A stretch of DNA of 64,000 nt from Rahnella sp. AA (lineage in GTDB: Bacteria; Pseudomonadota; Gammaproteobacteria; Enterobacterales; Enterobacteriaceae), in NCBI RefSeq assembly GCF_002834385.1, contig NZ_PITQ01000005.1:62001-126000 (forward strand), given 5' to 3'. Shown in pieces: positions 11,142 to 21,600 of the stretch. How positions within the stretch are numbered: the first letter of the stretch is position 1; each line of letters starts with the position of its first letter. Made by a program: the position numbers and the translations under genes. The notes under the pieces are model-generated. The model was not told the origin of the DNA, did not search any database, and saw nothing but the letters and a program-made list of their open reading frames with translations.

Positions 11142-11696
11142 ATGAAAATGACATACAAGATTATGGTCAGCGGACTACTTCTGGCATTAGCCGGGAATAG
11201 CTATGCGATTGATGGAAGAATTAACTTCTCTGGCGCAATTATTAAAACTGCGTGTGTCATTAATGGGGGGAATGATGTTGAAGTGCCGTTAGGTACATAT
11301 TCAGCAGCTCAATTCCGGGAAATTGGCGATACCTCCCCAAATATTCTTTTCACTCTGCCGCTGGCTAACTGCCCGGTAGCACAAACAGAAGGTGACCCTC
11401 TCCCACACTTTCGTATCTGGCTGGAAGCTGAAACGGTTGATGCAACCCATCCTAACCTTGTGAAATTAGGCAATAGCTTCGGCGATACCATGGCGGATGG
11501 CGTAGGTATTCAAATTCTGGACGCCAACACAAAAGCCGTTATGTTGCTCAATACCTTGCCGACTATCACTTATGACATCAAAGCCGCAACGATGGATGTC
11601 AATCTGCTGGCAAACTATCAGTCATTCAAAAAGCCGGATGAAATCACCCCGGGCCCGGCCGATGCAAGTGTCAATGTCACTCTTGATTATCGTTAA
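11142..11696 (+). CDS. Major fimbrial subunit (chaperone-usher pilin)
   Basis: 184 residues from MKMTYK at 11142; another ATG at 11130 in frame has no ribosome site. Signal peptide ends ...LLLALAGNSYA. The mature chain has the pilin hallmarks: early Cys in IIKTACVING and a second Cys in LANCPV, a conserved 'INFSGAI' start strand, and a C-terminal beta-strand ending NVTLDYR (penultimate Tyr) used in donor-strand exchange. It is the first gene of a subunit-chaperone-usher-adhesin operon inserted between ompR and greB. Confidence 0.88.
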   Translation: MKMTYKIMVSGLLLALAGNSYAIDGRINFSGAIIKTACVINGGNDVEVPLGTYSAAQFREIGDTSPNILFTLPLANCPVAQTEGDPLPHFRIWLEAETVDATHPNLVKLGNSFGDTMADGVGIQILDANTKAVMLLNTLPTITYDIKAATMDVNLLANYQSFKKPDEITPGPADASVNVTLDYR

Positions 11697-11707
11697 TCTG
11701 CAATGAA

Positions 11708-11738
11708 GCTGGCGGGCTCAGTCTGTGAGCTCACCAGC
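11708..11738 (+). other. Intercistronic hairpin after the major pilin gene
   Basis: 12 paired bases with one mismatch (11708-11720 against 11726-11738; GGGCTCA/TGAGCTC core). No T run follows. In fimbrial operons such structures typically protect or attenuate so that the pilin is made in excess over the chaperone and usher; that role here is inference. Confidence 0.55.
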
Positions 11739-11788
11739 CCTATCATTACAATAAATAAGACCTGTTCATTACTGGATCTAATAATCAC

Positions 11789-12475
11789 ATGCGCAATGCT
11801 ATCAACAGGCTAATGAAGTTCTCTATTTTATTTATCCTTTCTATACAACTGAGCTATGGCGGTGGGATCCTTGTCGGCCGCACCCGAATTATTTATGATG
11901 CCAATAAAAGAGAAGCCTCATTGCCTCTCAGCAATAGATCGGAAAATAAACCCTTTTTAATTCAATCCTGGATTGATAATGGAGACGGTAAAACTCGCGG
12001 CCCGTTTGTTGTCACCCCACCGCTATTCCGCCTGAATGCAAACGATGACAATAATCTTAGGATTTCATATACAGGCGCTCAATTACCGCAAGACAAAGAA
12101 TCCGTATTTTATATTAATGTACGAGCTATTCCCTCTACCCCAAAAAATGAAACTAACGAGTTAAGGTTAGTGATTAAGACCAGAATAAAACTCTTTTACC
12201 GCCCTGAAGGATTACAGGGGAAAGCTTATGACGCGTATAAACTACTGACGTTTTCACGTGCTAACGGCCAGCTCAAAATCACTAATCCCTCTTCCTATTA
12301 TGTTGTGTTCAGTTACCTGACCGTTGGCAATACCGAACTAAAAGATACGGATATGATCGCACCCGGCGGCCAGATCAACGTGAATCTTCCTGCGAATAAC
12401 ACCGGCAATAACATTGAATGGAGCGCCATCAATGATTACGGCGGTGATACCCCGCCGGAAAAGAGAACCCTTTGA
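11789..12475 (+). CDS. Periplasmic fimbrial chaperone (PapD-like)
   Basis: 228 residues. A signal peptide ends near LSIQLSYG. The first Ig-like domain shows GRTRIIYDANKREASLPLSN, holding the conserved Arg that anchors the subunit carboxylate, and RIKLFYRPEGL, the G1 strand end with the conserved Lys/Arg-Phe-Tyr-Arg-Pro motif. The second domain spans ~140-228. It lends a donor strand to pilins and delivers them to the usher. It lies between pilin and usher genes. Confidence 0.93.
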   Translation: MRNAINRLMKFSILFILSIQLSYGGGILVGRTRIIYDANKREASLPLSNRSENKPFLIQSWIDNGDGKTRGPFVVTPPLFRLNANDDNNLRISYTGAQLPQDKESVFYINVRAIPSTPKNETNELRLVIKTRIKLFYRPEGLQGKAYDAYKLLTFSRANGQLKITNPSSYYVVFSYLTVGNTELKDTDMIAPGGQINVNLPANNTGNNIEWSAINDYGGDTPPEKRTL

Positions 12476-12536
12476 TTTCTTAATGTTTACTCAGAAATCC
12501 ACCTGCATCAGAAATCTCTTCAGGGACTCAGCAACA

Positions 12537-15068
12537 ATGAATATGGATAACTCACCGAATGCAGTAAAGCAGGAAAACTGCGCCCGCCGGCAACGTCATA
12601 TCGTCACACTATTCCTGAGCTGCACGTTCCCAATGACGGCTTTGATTACAGATGTTGCCCGGGCAGAAGAGGTCTATTTCGACCCGCAGTTACTTGAACA
12701 TAACGGGCAACCGGGCGACAACGTTGACCTCTCGATTTTTTCCCGGGGGGAGAAAGCTCAGGTGGCCGGTATTTATGACACCGCTATTTACGTCAACACG
12801 GATAGGGTCCTTCAGCAGCAAATCCGCTATGACCAGATGCCTGATGGCTCACTGACACCTGAAATAACGCCTGATTTGTTGAGAGCGCTGAACGTCAGGG
12901 TCGACGCATTCCCTTCTCTGGTCAGTCACCGGCATGATGCGCCTCTGAATGCGCTAGCTCAGTACATTCCCGCAGCAGCCACGAAATTCGATTTTAACCG
13001 GATGCGTCTTGATATCAGCATTCCGCAGGCAGCGATGGATCAAAAAGCCAGCGGCTATGTCGACCCGAAAAGATGGGATGATGGCGTGCCGGTGTTGTTT
13101 TCTAACTACGCTTTCTCCGGGGCTCAGCGGAAAAATAAAAATGGCAGCGATGATTCCAGCCAGTACCTGAATATGCAAAACGGGCTAAATCTGGGCGCGT
13201 GGCGGTTACGTAATTACAGCACCTACAGCAGCGGTGACGGTCAGCAAAGCTGGGATGCTATTTCCACTTACGCTCAGCGTGACATCAAAAGTCTTAAGTC
13301 CCAGTTTTTGATCGGCGAAAGCGCCACCCCTGGCGATTTGTTCCCCAGCCTGCAATTCACAGGTATTCAGTTAGCTTCTGATGACAATATGCTGCCAGAC
13401 AGTCAGCGGGGTTTTGCTCCCACAATCCGCGGGATTGCTAACTCCAACGCGGAGGTCACTATCCGGCAGGATGGCTACATCATCTATCAAAGTTATGTCG
13501 CGCCCGGTGCATTTGAAATTAACGATCTTTATCCGTCTTCTTACAGCGGTGACCTCGAAGTCACCATAAAAGAAGCCGACGGAACCGAGCGAAGGTTTAA
13601 TCAACCCTTTTCGTCCGTGCCGGTGATGCAACGCCCGGGACGCCTGAAATACAGTGGCACCGCAGGACGCTATCGTTCAAATAACAATGACGACAAAGAA
13701 CCAGACTTTGCGCAAGGTACGGTGATTTACGGTATTTCGAATGAGATCACCACGTATGCCGGTAGCTTATTATCCCCTGATTACCTTTCCGGGATGGCCG
13801 GCGTCGGATTCAGCTTGCTGTCTTTAGGTTCAGTTTCTGTCGATATCACGCAAGCTCAAACCACGCTGGACAACAACCGCAACAGCACCGGGCAATCTTA
13901 TCGTGTCCAATATTCTAAAAACATCGAGGCAACGGATACTAACTTTTCACTCGCCAGCTATCGTTATTCCACCCGCGGATTCTACGATTTCGATGAAGCG
14001 AATCAGTCTGAGGATAACGCCGCGCAAGCGGGTCATAAGCGCAGCAAATATCAGATCAGTGCTAATCAGGCGCTTTGGGAGGGGACAAGCCTGTACGCGT
14101 CGGCTTATCAGCAGGACTACTGGCGTGACAGCAACAAAGAGAAAAATATTGCCCTTGGGATGAACGCCACCCTGTACGGCATCAGCTATAACCTGTCCTA
14201 TTCGTACAGCGAGCTCGATGGTGAAGAGAATGATCAGCAGATAGCGCTGAATATTCGTGTTCCGCTAAGCCGGTGGCTGCCACAAAGCTGGGCGACCTAC
14301 AATATTACTCACGATAAAGAAGGCGAAACCCGCCAGCAAATCGGCCTCAGTGGAACCGCTCTTGACGATCACCGTCTCAGTTATTCGCTTCAGCAAAGTC
14401 ACACCCGGCAAGGGGGAAATGACAGCAGCAATATTAATTCCGCCTACCGGTCATCCTACGGCACGCTGAACGCCGGTTATTATTACGACAACGATTTGCA
14501 ACAAGTCAGCTATGGCGTTGCCGGTGGCGTCATCGCCCATGCCCATGGTGTGACACTTTCCCAACCCCTGGGGGATTCATTTGCCCTGATTGATGCCAAT
14601 GGGGCGAGTGGTGCAAGAGTGCAAAACCAGCCGGGCCTCCGGACAGACTGGCGCGGCTACGCTGTCGTTCCTTACCTCACGTCTTATACCGAAAATCGCA
14701 TCGTTCTCGACACCACAACCCTGCCTGATGAAGTCGATGTAACCAATACGTCTGAATTAGTCATTCCTAATAAAGGTGCAATGGTTGTAGCACATTTCGA
14801 TGCCCACACAGGCGCCCGCGCCTTAATCAAACTGGTACGGACAGACGGTACGACAGTGCCTTTTGGTGCCATCGCGGTCAGTGAAGATCAATCGCTGGAA
14901 AACATCGTCGATGACGGCGGCGTTCTCTATCTCTCCGGCATAAAAACCAACACGCAGATGGGATTACATGTGAAGTGGGGGGTTGCGGCTAACCAGCAAT
15001 GCAAAGCCAGCATAAACCTGAAGCCCGTTGCGTCATCGGTGCAATCCGTCACGGCCTCATGCATTTAA
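12537..15068 (+). CDS. Outer-membrane fimbrial usher (PapC/FimD family)
   Basis: 843 residues from ATG 12537, with AGGGA at 12522-12526; in-frame ATGs at 12414 and 12483 lie within or just after the chaperone gene without a good site. A long signal region ends VARAEEVYFDP. Domains in order: N-terminal chaperone-binding domain with FDPQLLEHNGQPGDNVDLS, 24-strand barrel with plug domain, and two C-terminal domains ending in QCKASINLKP and a final Cys. Signature PxRGIANSNAEVTIRQDG and GPFxIxDL-like GAFEINDLYPSSYSGDL are present. It secretes and orders the pilins. Confidence 0.93.
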   Translation: MNMDNSPNAVKQENCARRQRHIVTLFLSCTFPMTALITDVARAEEVYFDPQLLEHNGQPGDNVDLSIFSRGEKAQVAGIYDTAIYVNTDRVLQQQIRYDQMPDGSLTPEITPDLLRALNVRVDAFPSLVSHRHDAPLNALAQYIPAAATKFDFNRMRLDISIPQAAMDQKASGYVDPKRWDDGVPVLFSNYAFSGAQRKNKNGSDDSSQYLNMQNGLNLGAWRLRNYSTYSSGDGQQSWDAISTYAQRDIKSLKSQFLIGESATPGDLFPSLQFTGIQLASDDNMLPDSQRGFAPTIRGIANSNAEVTIRQDGYIIYQSYVAPGAFEINDLYPSSYSGDLEVTIKEADGTERRFNQPFSSVPVMQRPGRLKYSGTAGRYRSNNNDDKEPDFAQGTVIYGISNEITTYAGSLLSPDYLSGMAGVGFSLLSLGSVSVDITQAQTTLDNNRNSTGQSYRVQYSKNIEATDTNFSLASYRYSTRGFYDFDEANQSEDNAAQAGHKRSKYQISANQALWEGTSLYASAYQQDYWRDSNKEKNIALGMNATLYGISYNLSYSYSELDGEENDQQIALNIRVPLSRWLPQSWATYNITHDKEGETRQQIGLSGTALDDHRLSYSLQQSHTRQGGNDSSNINSAYRSSYGTLNAGYYYDNDLQQVSYGVAGGVIAHAHGVTLSQPLGDSFALIDANGASGARVQNQPGLRTDWRGYAVVPYLTSYTENRIVLDTTTLPDEVDVTNTSELVIPNKGAMVVAHFDAHTGARALIKLVRTDGTTVPFGAIAVSEDQSLENIVDDGGVLYLSGIKTNTQMGLHVKWGVAANQQCKASINLKPVASSVQSVTASCI

Positions 15069-15078
15069 GGATAAAAAC

Positions 15079-16170
15079 ATGAACCACAAAAAAAGCGTTT
15101 TATTTGCACTGATTATGGGGATTTCTGGCCCTTATGCATTACCCGCACTCGCCGGTTCTGCCACCTGTGACGCCAGAAATGGCAGTGCGACGGCTTATGA
15201 AAATTCTATTTTACGTGACCTGAACGGCAATGAGAATTCGCGAGGCAGCATGATCACGGAGTCACTCAACAGCGGCCAGCAAAGCTATCAGATTACCTGC
15301 AACTGTTCAGCGGCAGATGCATCAAACGCAAATGGCGTGCTGATTATGTACAGTTTGCAAACCTCTCTCCCGCTTGGCCATACCACGAACTACTTCAAAA
15401 TTAATGATCATCTCGACGTGATGACTCAGATTGCCATCCCTAAAAATGGCAACGTTACCGTTCCGACCACCAAAGCCGTCAGTGACGGGACACACCATTG
15501 GGACAAGGAAAATACCGGCATCTGTGCGCAACAGAGCACACAAGATAACCTGATCACGGGTTCACAGGGCCAGGTAACCCTTTACATTACGACGCCTTTT
15601 ATTGGTGAGCTCACCCTCCCGCGCGTTGAAATTGCCCGGGTATATGCATCTTCAGCAACAGTAAACACAACAGCCCCCCCGCTGGGATCACCGGTTGCAA
15701 TTTTATATCTCAGCGGAGCGCTGACGGTGCCACAGAACTGTGAGATCAATGAGGGCGAAATTATCTCCGTCCGTTTTGGCACAATTCAAAGCAGCCGTTT
15801 CACTAAGATAAAAACGCCTCCGGAAGGCTACCGGCCCGTGACCTTTGATATCAAATATAACTGCGCAAAAAGCGGATTGCCGGCCATCCCGGCCAACGAC
15901 AAACTCATGATGATCCTTGAGGGGCTGGATGTTGAGAATCAGTATTACCTGGTGGCACGCCGCCGCCCTTCCGATAATAAGGCGGATATCGGCATTGTGG
16001 TACAGGATGCGGGTGGGACCTACATGCCCTTTGCACAAGGTATTTTACCCATGAACCAGAACGGATTGGGGAAAATCACCCTGACCACATTCCCGATCAA
16101 TCTGGTCGGCGGTGAACTCGATGCCGGCGAATTCGACGCGACGGCGACACTTCGCGTCGACATCCGGTAA
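15079..16170 (+). CDS. Two-domain fimbrial tip adhesin
   Basis: 363 residues from ATG 15079 (AAGGA at 15067-15071); the 5' frame extension overlaps the usher end. A signal peptide ends PALAGSA. An N-terminal lectin-like domain (~25-200) carries Cys pairs (ATCDA, ITCNCSA, GICAQ). The second half resembles a pilin domain: CEINEGEIISVRFGTI, YNCAKSG, and a terminal strand TATLRVDIR for donor-strand exchange. This layout is that of tip adhesins such as MrpH/MrkD types. The ligand cannot be read from the sequence. It is the last gene of the fimbrial operon. Confidence 0.82.
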   Translation: MNHKKSVLFALIMGISGPYALPALAGSATCDARNGSATAYENSILRDLNGNENSRGSMITESLNSGQQSYQITCNCSAADASNANGVLIMYSLQTSLPLGHTTNYFKINDHLDVMTQIAIPKNGNVTVPTTKAVSDGTHHWDKENTGICAQQSTQDNLITGSQGQVTLYITTPFIGELTLPRVEIARVYASSATVNTTAPPLGSPVAILYLSGALTVPQNCEINEGEIISVRFGTIQSSRFTKIKTPPEGYRPVTFDIKYNCAKSGLPAIPANDKLMMILEGLDVENQYYLVARRRPSDNKADIGIVVQDAGGTYMPFAQGILPMNQNGLGKITLTTFPINLVGGELDAGEFDATATLRVDIR

Positions 16171-16175
16171 TGACG

Positions 16176-16199
16176 TCAGGCAGCGGATCCGCTGCCTGA
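16176..16199. terminator. Palindromic terminator between adhesin and pbpC
   Basis: Perfect 10-bp stem TCAGGCAGCG (16176-16185) / CGCTGCCTGA (16190-16199) with a GATC loop between two convergent genes. T tracts are short on both sides, so efficiency is uncertain. Confidence 0.65.
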
Positions 16200-16208
16200 T
16201 TTCCCCGC

Positions 16209-18578
16209 TTAATTCAAAATCTCAATACTGATTAACCGGCTGTCGGCGCGGCCATGATCATCGACGGCGCGGATTCGATATTGCCCGTTGTTGATGGGCC
16301 GCCAGTCGATGGCCGATTTACTGGCAGAACTGCCGAGATAAATATCATCGACAAACCAGTAGACCGTTTTACTGTCCGCATCCGTCACCGCGTTGAACGA
16401 AATCCTGTCGCGCCCTTGCTGCGATTGCCGCAGTGTATAGACCGTGTTTTTAAGCGGGGACGTAATGCGTGGTGGATTTCCGCTGACCTCCACGCCTTCA
16501 TCTTTACAGTGGTTCACTGGCGGTTTGCGTTTTGGTAACCCTGCCTGGGCGAACACGTTGGCCAGATCTGACGGCCAGAATTCAAACACCTCCGTGCGGG
16601 TTTCGTTTTCTTCATAAGGCGGGCACGCGACTTCACCGGTCAGCTTATCCAGCCTGACAGGGCGATAAACCGTATCGACCTTGATGGGTGATTTTCCGGG
16701 AATAAACCAGGTTTTGCCTTTTTGCTGGCACCACGGCGTCGGTAAATCCCCGCTGGCAAGGCAGATATCGACCCGTTTTAGCTGTTTCGGGAACGGATGC
16801 CGGGGCTCCTGCAAAGCGGGATAGCTGGCGTTAATGCTGTCGATGATATTGAAGAACAGCGGTGCAGCGGCTTCAGCGCCCACAAACACGTTGTTGCCTT
16901 TGCTGTCGAAATTGCCTTCCCAGACCACCAGAACGTACGGCCCAAAAACCCCGACACTCCAGGCATCGCGGAACCCCCACGAGGTGCCGGTTTTCCAGTA
17001 AACCGGTAACGAGGAAGGTTGCTGAGCCAGCGTATCACCGGGGCGACGATGCTGACGCAGCATGTCCAGCGTCATAAAGCTGGCCTCCTCACTGAGCAAT
17101 CTGACTGGCGTCGTAACAGCCGGATCGCTCTTTTGCATCCGCAGCGGTTGCAGCACGCCACGGTTCGCCAGCAGCGCATACAGTTTTGCCAGTTCCTGCA
17201 TCGTCACTTCACCGCCGCCCAGCACCAGCGAGAGGCCATAGTGGTTTTCGCTCGACATATCCGCGATGCCGGACAGCCGCAGAAACTGGTAGAACGTCGG
17301 CTGCCGCAGCTGTGACGCGACGTAAACCGCCGGAATATTGCGGCTGAAGTTCAGGGCGTCGGTCGCCGTCACCGGCCCGAGAAAACGGCGGTCAAAGTTC
17401 TCCGGCGCATAAGCCCCGAACGCCGAAGGCACATCTTTCAGGATGGTCATCGGATGCAGCACGCCCTGCTCCATTCCCAGCGCGTAAATAAAAGGCTTAA
17501 GCGCCGAGCCCGGCGAACGTTTGGCATTCGTGCCGTTCACCTGCCCCTGAATTTCACGGTTGTAATAATCCGCCGATCCCACCAGCGCCCGCACGCCCAT
17601 GTCGCGGGTATCCACCAGCAGGACGGCGGCATTATGGATCCCGCGGCTTTGATTGCGCGTGATAAAGGCGTTGACCTGCCGCTCGATCAACCGCTGCAAA
17701 CCGGCGTCCAGCGTGGTATCCACGCGGTTATCGGTCTGAACCAGCTGCTGATTTTGCTGGCGAAGCTGCTCGATAAAGTGCGGAGCGATGTACGGCATCT
17801 GCTCCGGCTGACGCAGCGCCAGCGGCAGTTTGAACAATGAAATCTGGCTGCTGTCGGTCGCGTAATGCGCCTGCCAGCGGCCAAACAGCCGGTTACGTGC
17901 CTGCGTCAGTGCCGTGCCCAGCACGCCGGTTTTGGCATCAATGCGGTAACTGGGAGACTGCGGCAAAACCGCCAGCGTCAGCGCTTCCGGCAATGTCAGG
18001 TCTTTCGCGGCTTTGTCGAAATAAATCAGGCTGGCCGCGCCGATACTTTCAATATTGCGGCCATAAGGCGCGTAGTTCAGATAGGCTTCGAGGATATCGT
18101 GCTTGGAATAACTCAGCTCCAGCTGAACCGCACGTAAAACCTGCATAATCTTGCCCGACGGCGTGCGGGTATTGAGATGCCAGTGCATCCGCGCCAGCTG
18201 CATGGTGATGGTCGAACCACCCTGCATTTTTCCGCCCGCCACATAACTGCGCCAGAACCCCCGCATCAGGCTGAACGGATTGAAACCCGGATTGACGTAA
18301 AACCAGCGATCTTCGTGTAACAACAGGCCTTTTACTGCCAACGGTGAAACCTGTTCCAGCGGCGTCCACACGCGATAACGATCGTCATTCGCCAGCGTGA
18401 TGCGCATCAGCGTACCCTGCCGGTCATAATAGACGGATGAAAAAGGTTGCCCCTGAGAAAGCGGCGGATGCGGCCAGAGGCGGCACGCCAGAAGCAGCAG
18501 CGCCAGTAAAAAAACCGCCATGGCGATATTTTGCAGAAGGCGTTTGGCTGTTTTGAAAAAAAGAGGAAAGGTGTTCAT
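16209..18578 (-). CDS. pbpC: Penicillin-binding protein 1C
   Basis: 789 residues (E. coli 770). TM anchor at ~14-33 (MAVFLLALLLLACRLW). Glycosyltransferase family 51 domain follows with LLHEDRWFYVNPGFNPFSLMR and GGSTITMQLAR. The transpeptidase has the SxxK motif S358-A-L-K, and KTGTSWGF as the KTG box. The C-terminal ~95 residues form the BiPBP_C domain (RITSPLKNTVYTL...). It polymerises murein. It lies 58 bp behind a giant alpha-2-macroglobulin gene, the conserved pairing of pbpC with such proteins. Confidence 0.95.
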   Translation of the reverse strand: MNTFPLFFKTAKRLLQNIAMAVFLLALLLLACRLWPHPPLSQGQPFSSVYYDRQGTLMRITLANDDRYRVWTPLEQVSPLAVKGLLLHEDRWFYVNPGFNPFSLMRGFWRSYVAGGKMQGGSTITMQLARMHWHLNTRTPSGKIMQVLRAVQLELSYSKHDILEAYLNYAPYGRNIESIGAASLIYFDKAAKDLTLPEALTLAVLPQSPSYRIDAKTGVLGTALTQARNRLFGRWQAHYATDSSQISLFKLPLALRQPEQMPYIAPHFIEQLRQQNQQLVQTDNRVDTTLDAGLQRLIERQVNAFITRNQSRGIHNAAVLLVDTRDMGVRALVGSADYYNREIQGQVNGTNAKRSPGSALKPFIYALGMEQGVLHPMTILKDVPSAFGAYAPENFDRRFLGPVTATDALNFSRNIPAVYVASQLRQPTFYQFLRLSGIADMSSENHYGLSLVLGGGEVTMQELAKLYALLANRGVLQPLRMQKSDPAVTTPVRLLSEEASFMTLDMLRQHRRPGDTLAQQPSSLPVYWKTGTSWGFRDAWSVGVFGPYVLVVWEGNFDSKGNNVFVGAEAAAPLFFNIIDSINASYPALQEPRHPFPKQLKRVDICLASGDLPTPWCQQKGKTWFIPGKSPIKVDTVYRPVRLDKLTGEVACPPYEENETRTEVFEFWPSDLANVFAQAGLPKRKPPVNHCKDEGVEVSGNPPRITSPLKNTVYTLRQSQQGRDRISFNAVTDADSKTVYWFVDDIYLGSSASKSAIDWRPINNGQYRIRAVDDHGRADSRLISIEILN

Positions 18579-18597
18579 CTTGCTACTCAGCGTCAGT

Positions 18598-18624
18598 TAC
18601 GCCCCGCTAAAACAGCGGGGCGTA
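18598..18624 (-). other. Strong hairpin between alpha-2-macroglobulin gene and pbpC
   Basis: Perfect 11-bp GC-rich stem (18598-18608 against 18614-18624) with a 5-nt loop. On the transcribed strand no T run follows, so it may stabilise or attenuate the dicistronic message rather than end it. Confidence 0.6.
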
Positions 18625-18636
18625 GTCTGCGGTCTA

Positions 18637-21600
18637 TTATTTTTTAGCAACAGCGGGTTCGTCTGCCGGGATGACCACCAGTTTTTGATCACTGACGGAC
18701 AGCGCCTGAACTTCGCGGTCATACATCGCTTCGCCATACGCCGGCGGGATGATGAAACTGCCGGTGTTGGTGGCTTTGATCTGATACACAAACTCCTGCA
18801 CATCGGTGCTGGCGCTGCCGTAAATGACTACGCGATCTTCGCGAATATCGCTGTAATCCGGCGCCCACGTCGAGCCGGAGGCTGCCAGCGGTGACTGCCA
18901 GGATGCGGAAGCTTCTGCATCGCTGTTTTCATCGCTGCTGTCAGATTCCGGTTCCGGTGGCGTTTGCTGTACCACTTCAAATCCGCCCGGCAGTAAATCG
19001 ACAATCGCCAGATTATCCTGCCCTTCTTTCGAATTGGCGCGGATTTTCAGGTGAACGTTGATTTTCTGCCCCAGCGTAATTTGCGTGACCGGTTTACCCT
19101 GTTCATCGGTGTAATCACGGGTAATTTCCAGCCCGCGCGAAATAGCTTTCTTCGGCGCGGCGAGGTCAAAACCGGCCTGCGTCACCACGTACCACGCCGG
19201 TGCGTCGTTACCATTCTCCACGCGCAATGCCTTCGCATCGGCGGTGAAATTGGCTTTTGCAAACAGCCCCTGAACGCTGGAAATCAGCTGCGGTTCAACA
19301 TTTTTGGTTTTGCTGATCTGCGTGATTTTCAGCGCGTCCGGTGCCGTGGCCTGCGCCGCGACCTGTGTGGAATAACTCTCCAGCGCCAGAATGCTCATTG
19401 CCGAAGAATAGGTGGTGTAACGTTCCTCTTTCAGCGATCTGACCATGTTCTCCAGCACCTGTGGCGGAATGGCAGACACTTTCTCCGGGAAGTGGCGCGT
19501 GATGAGATACAAACGCGTCGCGTCCTGAACCAGCGGGTCAAAGTAACTCTGCGTCCACCAGGCTTTGTCATACGCCTTACTCAGCTGCTTCCACGTTGGT
19601 TGCAACAGGGTATTGGCTTCATCATCCATTTTCAGCATGCGATAGGACGATGCCAGATACAGCGCGCTGAGATCGGTTTTCCAGGTGTCCGGATAGCGTT
19701 GTTGCAACGTGTCCTGCACCGACGCCAGCGAACTGGTGGTGATTTCGCCCTGACGCGTCAGCAGATAAACCGCCCAGGCACGCAGACGCAGGGTGTACAA
19801 ATCATCACTCTGACTGGCCGCCAGCTCGCGCAGTGCCGCATTGGCTTCATCGAGCATACCGGCCGGTAACGAAACGCCCGCAGCTTTGGCTTCCAGCAGA
19901 TATTGCACCACGTAAGGCGTGACGAACGGATCGGTTTGCGGCGATGAACGCCACAGGCCAATCGCGCCGCTGTCGTTCTGACGTGAACGCAGGATCGCCA
20001 GCATGTCTTTCAGTTTTTTGCTGGTCTCCGCCTGACTCAGCGAACCTTTCATTTCCGGATGCTGACCTTCAAGGATCATCGGAATCGAACGGCTGACAAT
20101 CTGCTCAGAACAATAATACGGATAATCCGCCAGATACTGTGAAAGCCCGTTGGTCAGCACCAGCGGTGAGTTGGAAACCGCAGCTTTGCGCACCGCATAA
20201 GCATCAAACATCTGACGCAGATTATCGACCGTCTGGCTGCTGCCGCTCATGCGCCCCATCACTGACTGTGTGCGGAACGGCATGGCCGGGCGAACCGATG
20301 TGCTGATGGTCCGGCTGCTGGTTTTATCGGCATATGTTGCTTCGAAGACCAGCGGCGCATCGCCCGGCACGGCTTTGGCGCGCAGGCGGAAATTAATCAC
20401 GCCTTCACGTTTTTCAGCCAGAGACAGGTTCTGATCCGCTTTACCGACCACTTCCAGCTGCGGCGGCACCGCCAGATGCACGGCGATGGCCACGCTCTTG
20501 CCGTTCAGCCCTTCGAGGTTATTGCTCACGCCGACGCTGACATCAAACTCATCGCCCGGCGCGACCATTGCGGGCACGTTTGGCGTCATGATGAAGTTAT
20601 CGCGCACGGTCGCCGAGGTTTGCGCTTTGCCGATTTTGTCCGGTGTGACGGAAATCGCCATCACGCGGATTTTACCGTTGAAGTAATCCGGCACCTGATA
20701 ATCAAACTGCTTCTCGCCGTTCACTTCGGTAATACCCGACCAGTACGCCACCGGTTTGTCGCGTTTGCGTTTGAACGGATTGACGTTCAGATCCAGCCCT
20801 TCACCGCCGTCACCGCCCGGCGCTGCCGCCAGCTGCATCAGCTTGCTGAACTCCGGCAGGATCAGGTCGAGGATTTGCGAACTTTCCACGCCCAGCTCGC
20901 GTTTACGGAAGAAATATTCCAGCGGATCTTTCAGGCGATAACGCGCCACCTGCAAAATACCTTCGTCCACGGCAAACAGCGCAACCTGCTGCGGGCCATC
21001 GGTCATGACGGTCATCGCCAGGTTTTCGCCCGGCTTAATGACTTCCGGCGCATCTACTTCCAGATAGTTCTGGCGCGCTTTGGTGCTGATTTTAAACGGC
21101 ATCACGCCGTAACTCAGCGGGCTCATGAAGATTTCATTGGAATTCACATCACGCACAAACTGCACGTTGATGTAACCGTTGCCTTCCATTCCGGCAGGCA
21201 CGCGGATTTTCTGCACGGAACTGGTGGTATCCGTGTGGAACCACTGCCAGCTGTAAACTTTGTCTTTCTCGATGGTGATCAGCCCGCTGCCGGTATACGG
21301 CGCGTTGATGGACACCTCGATTTCCTCACCCGGCTGATATTCCGCCTGATTGAGTTTCAGCTTCAGCTCGGCGTTGCGATCCAGCGAACGGCTGAGGTTG
21401 GCGTTGCCCGCGACGGTATACGCAATGCGGTTAAGCACTTTGCCCTGCGCGTCTTCTACCACCAGCACGAAATCCCCCGGTTTGTCGGTCGCCAGTGTCA
21501 GGTCGTTGCCCTGCGCGGTGAGCGAAAGCGGTTGTTCCGAAAGCTGCACTTCCTTCATTTTCGACTGATATTTATAAACGCCGGAATCCTGCTTAGTCAG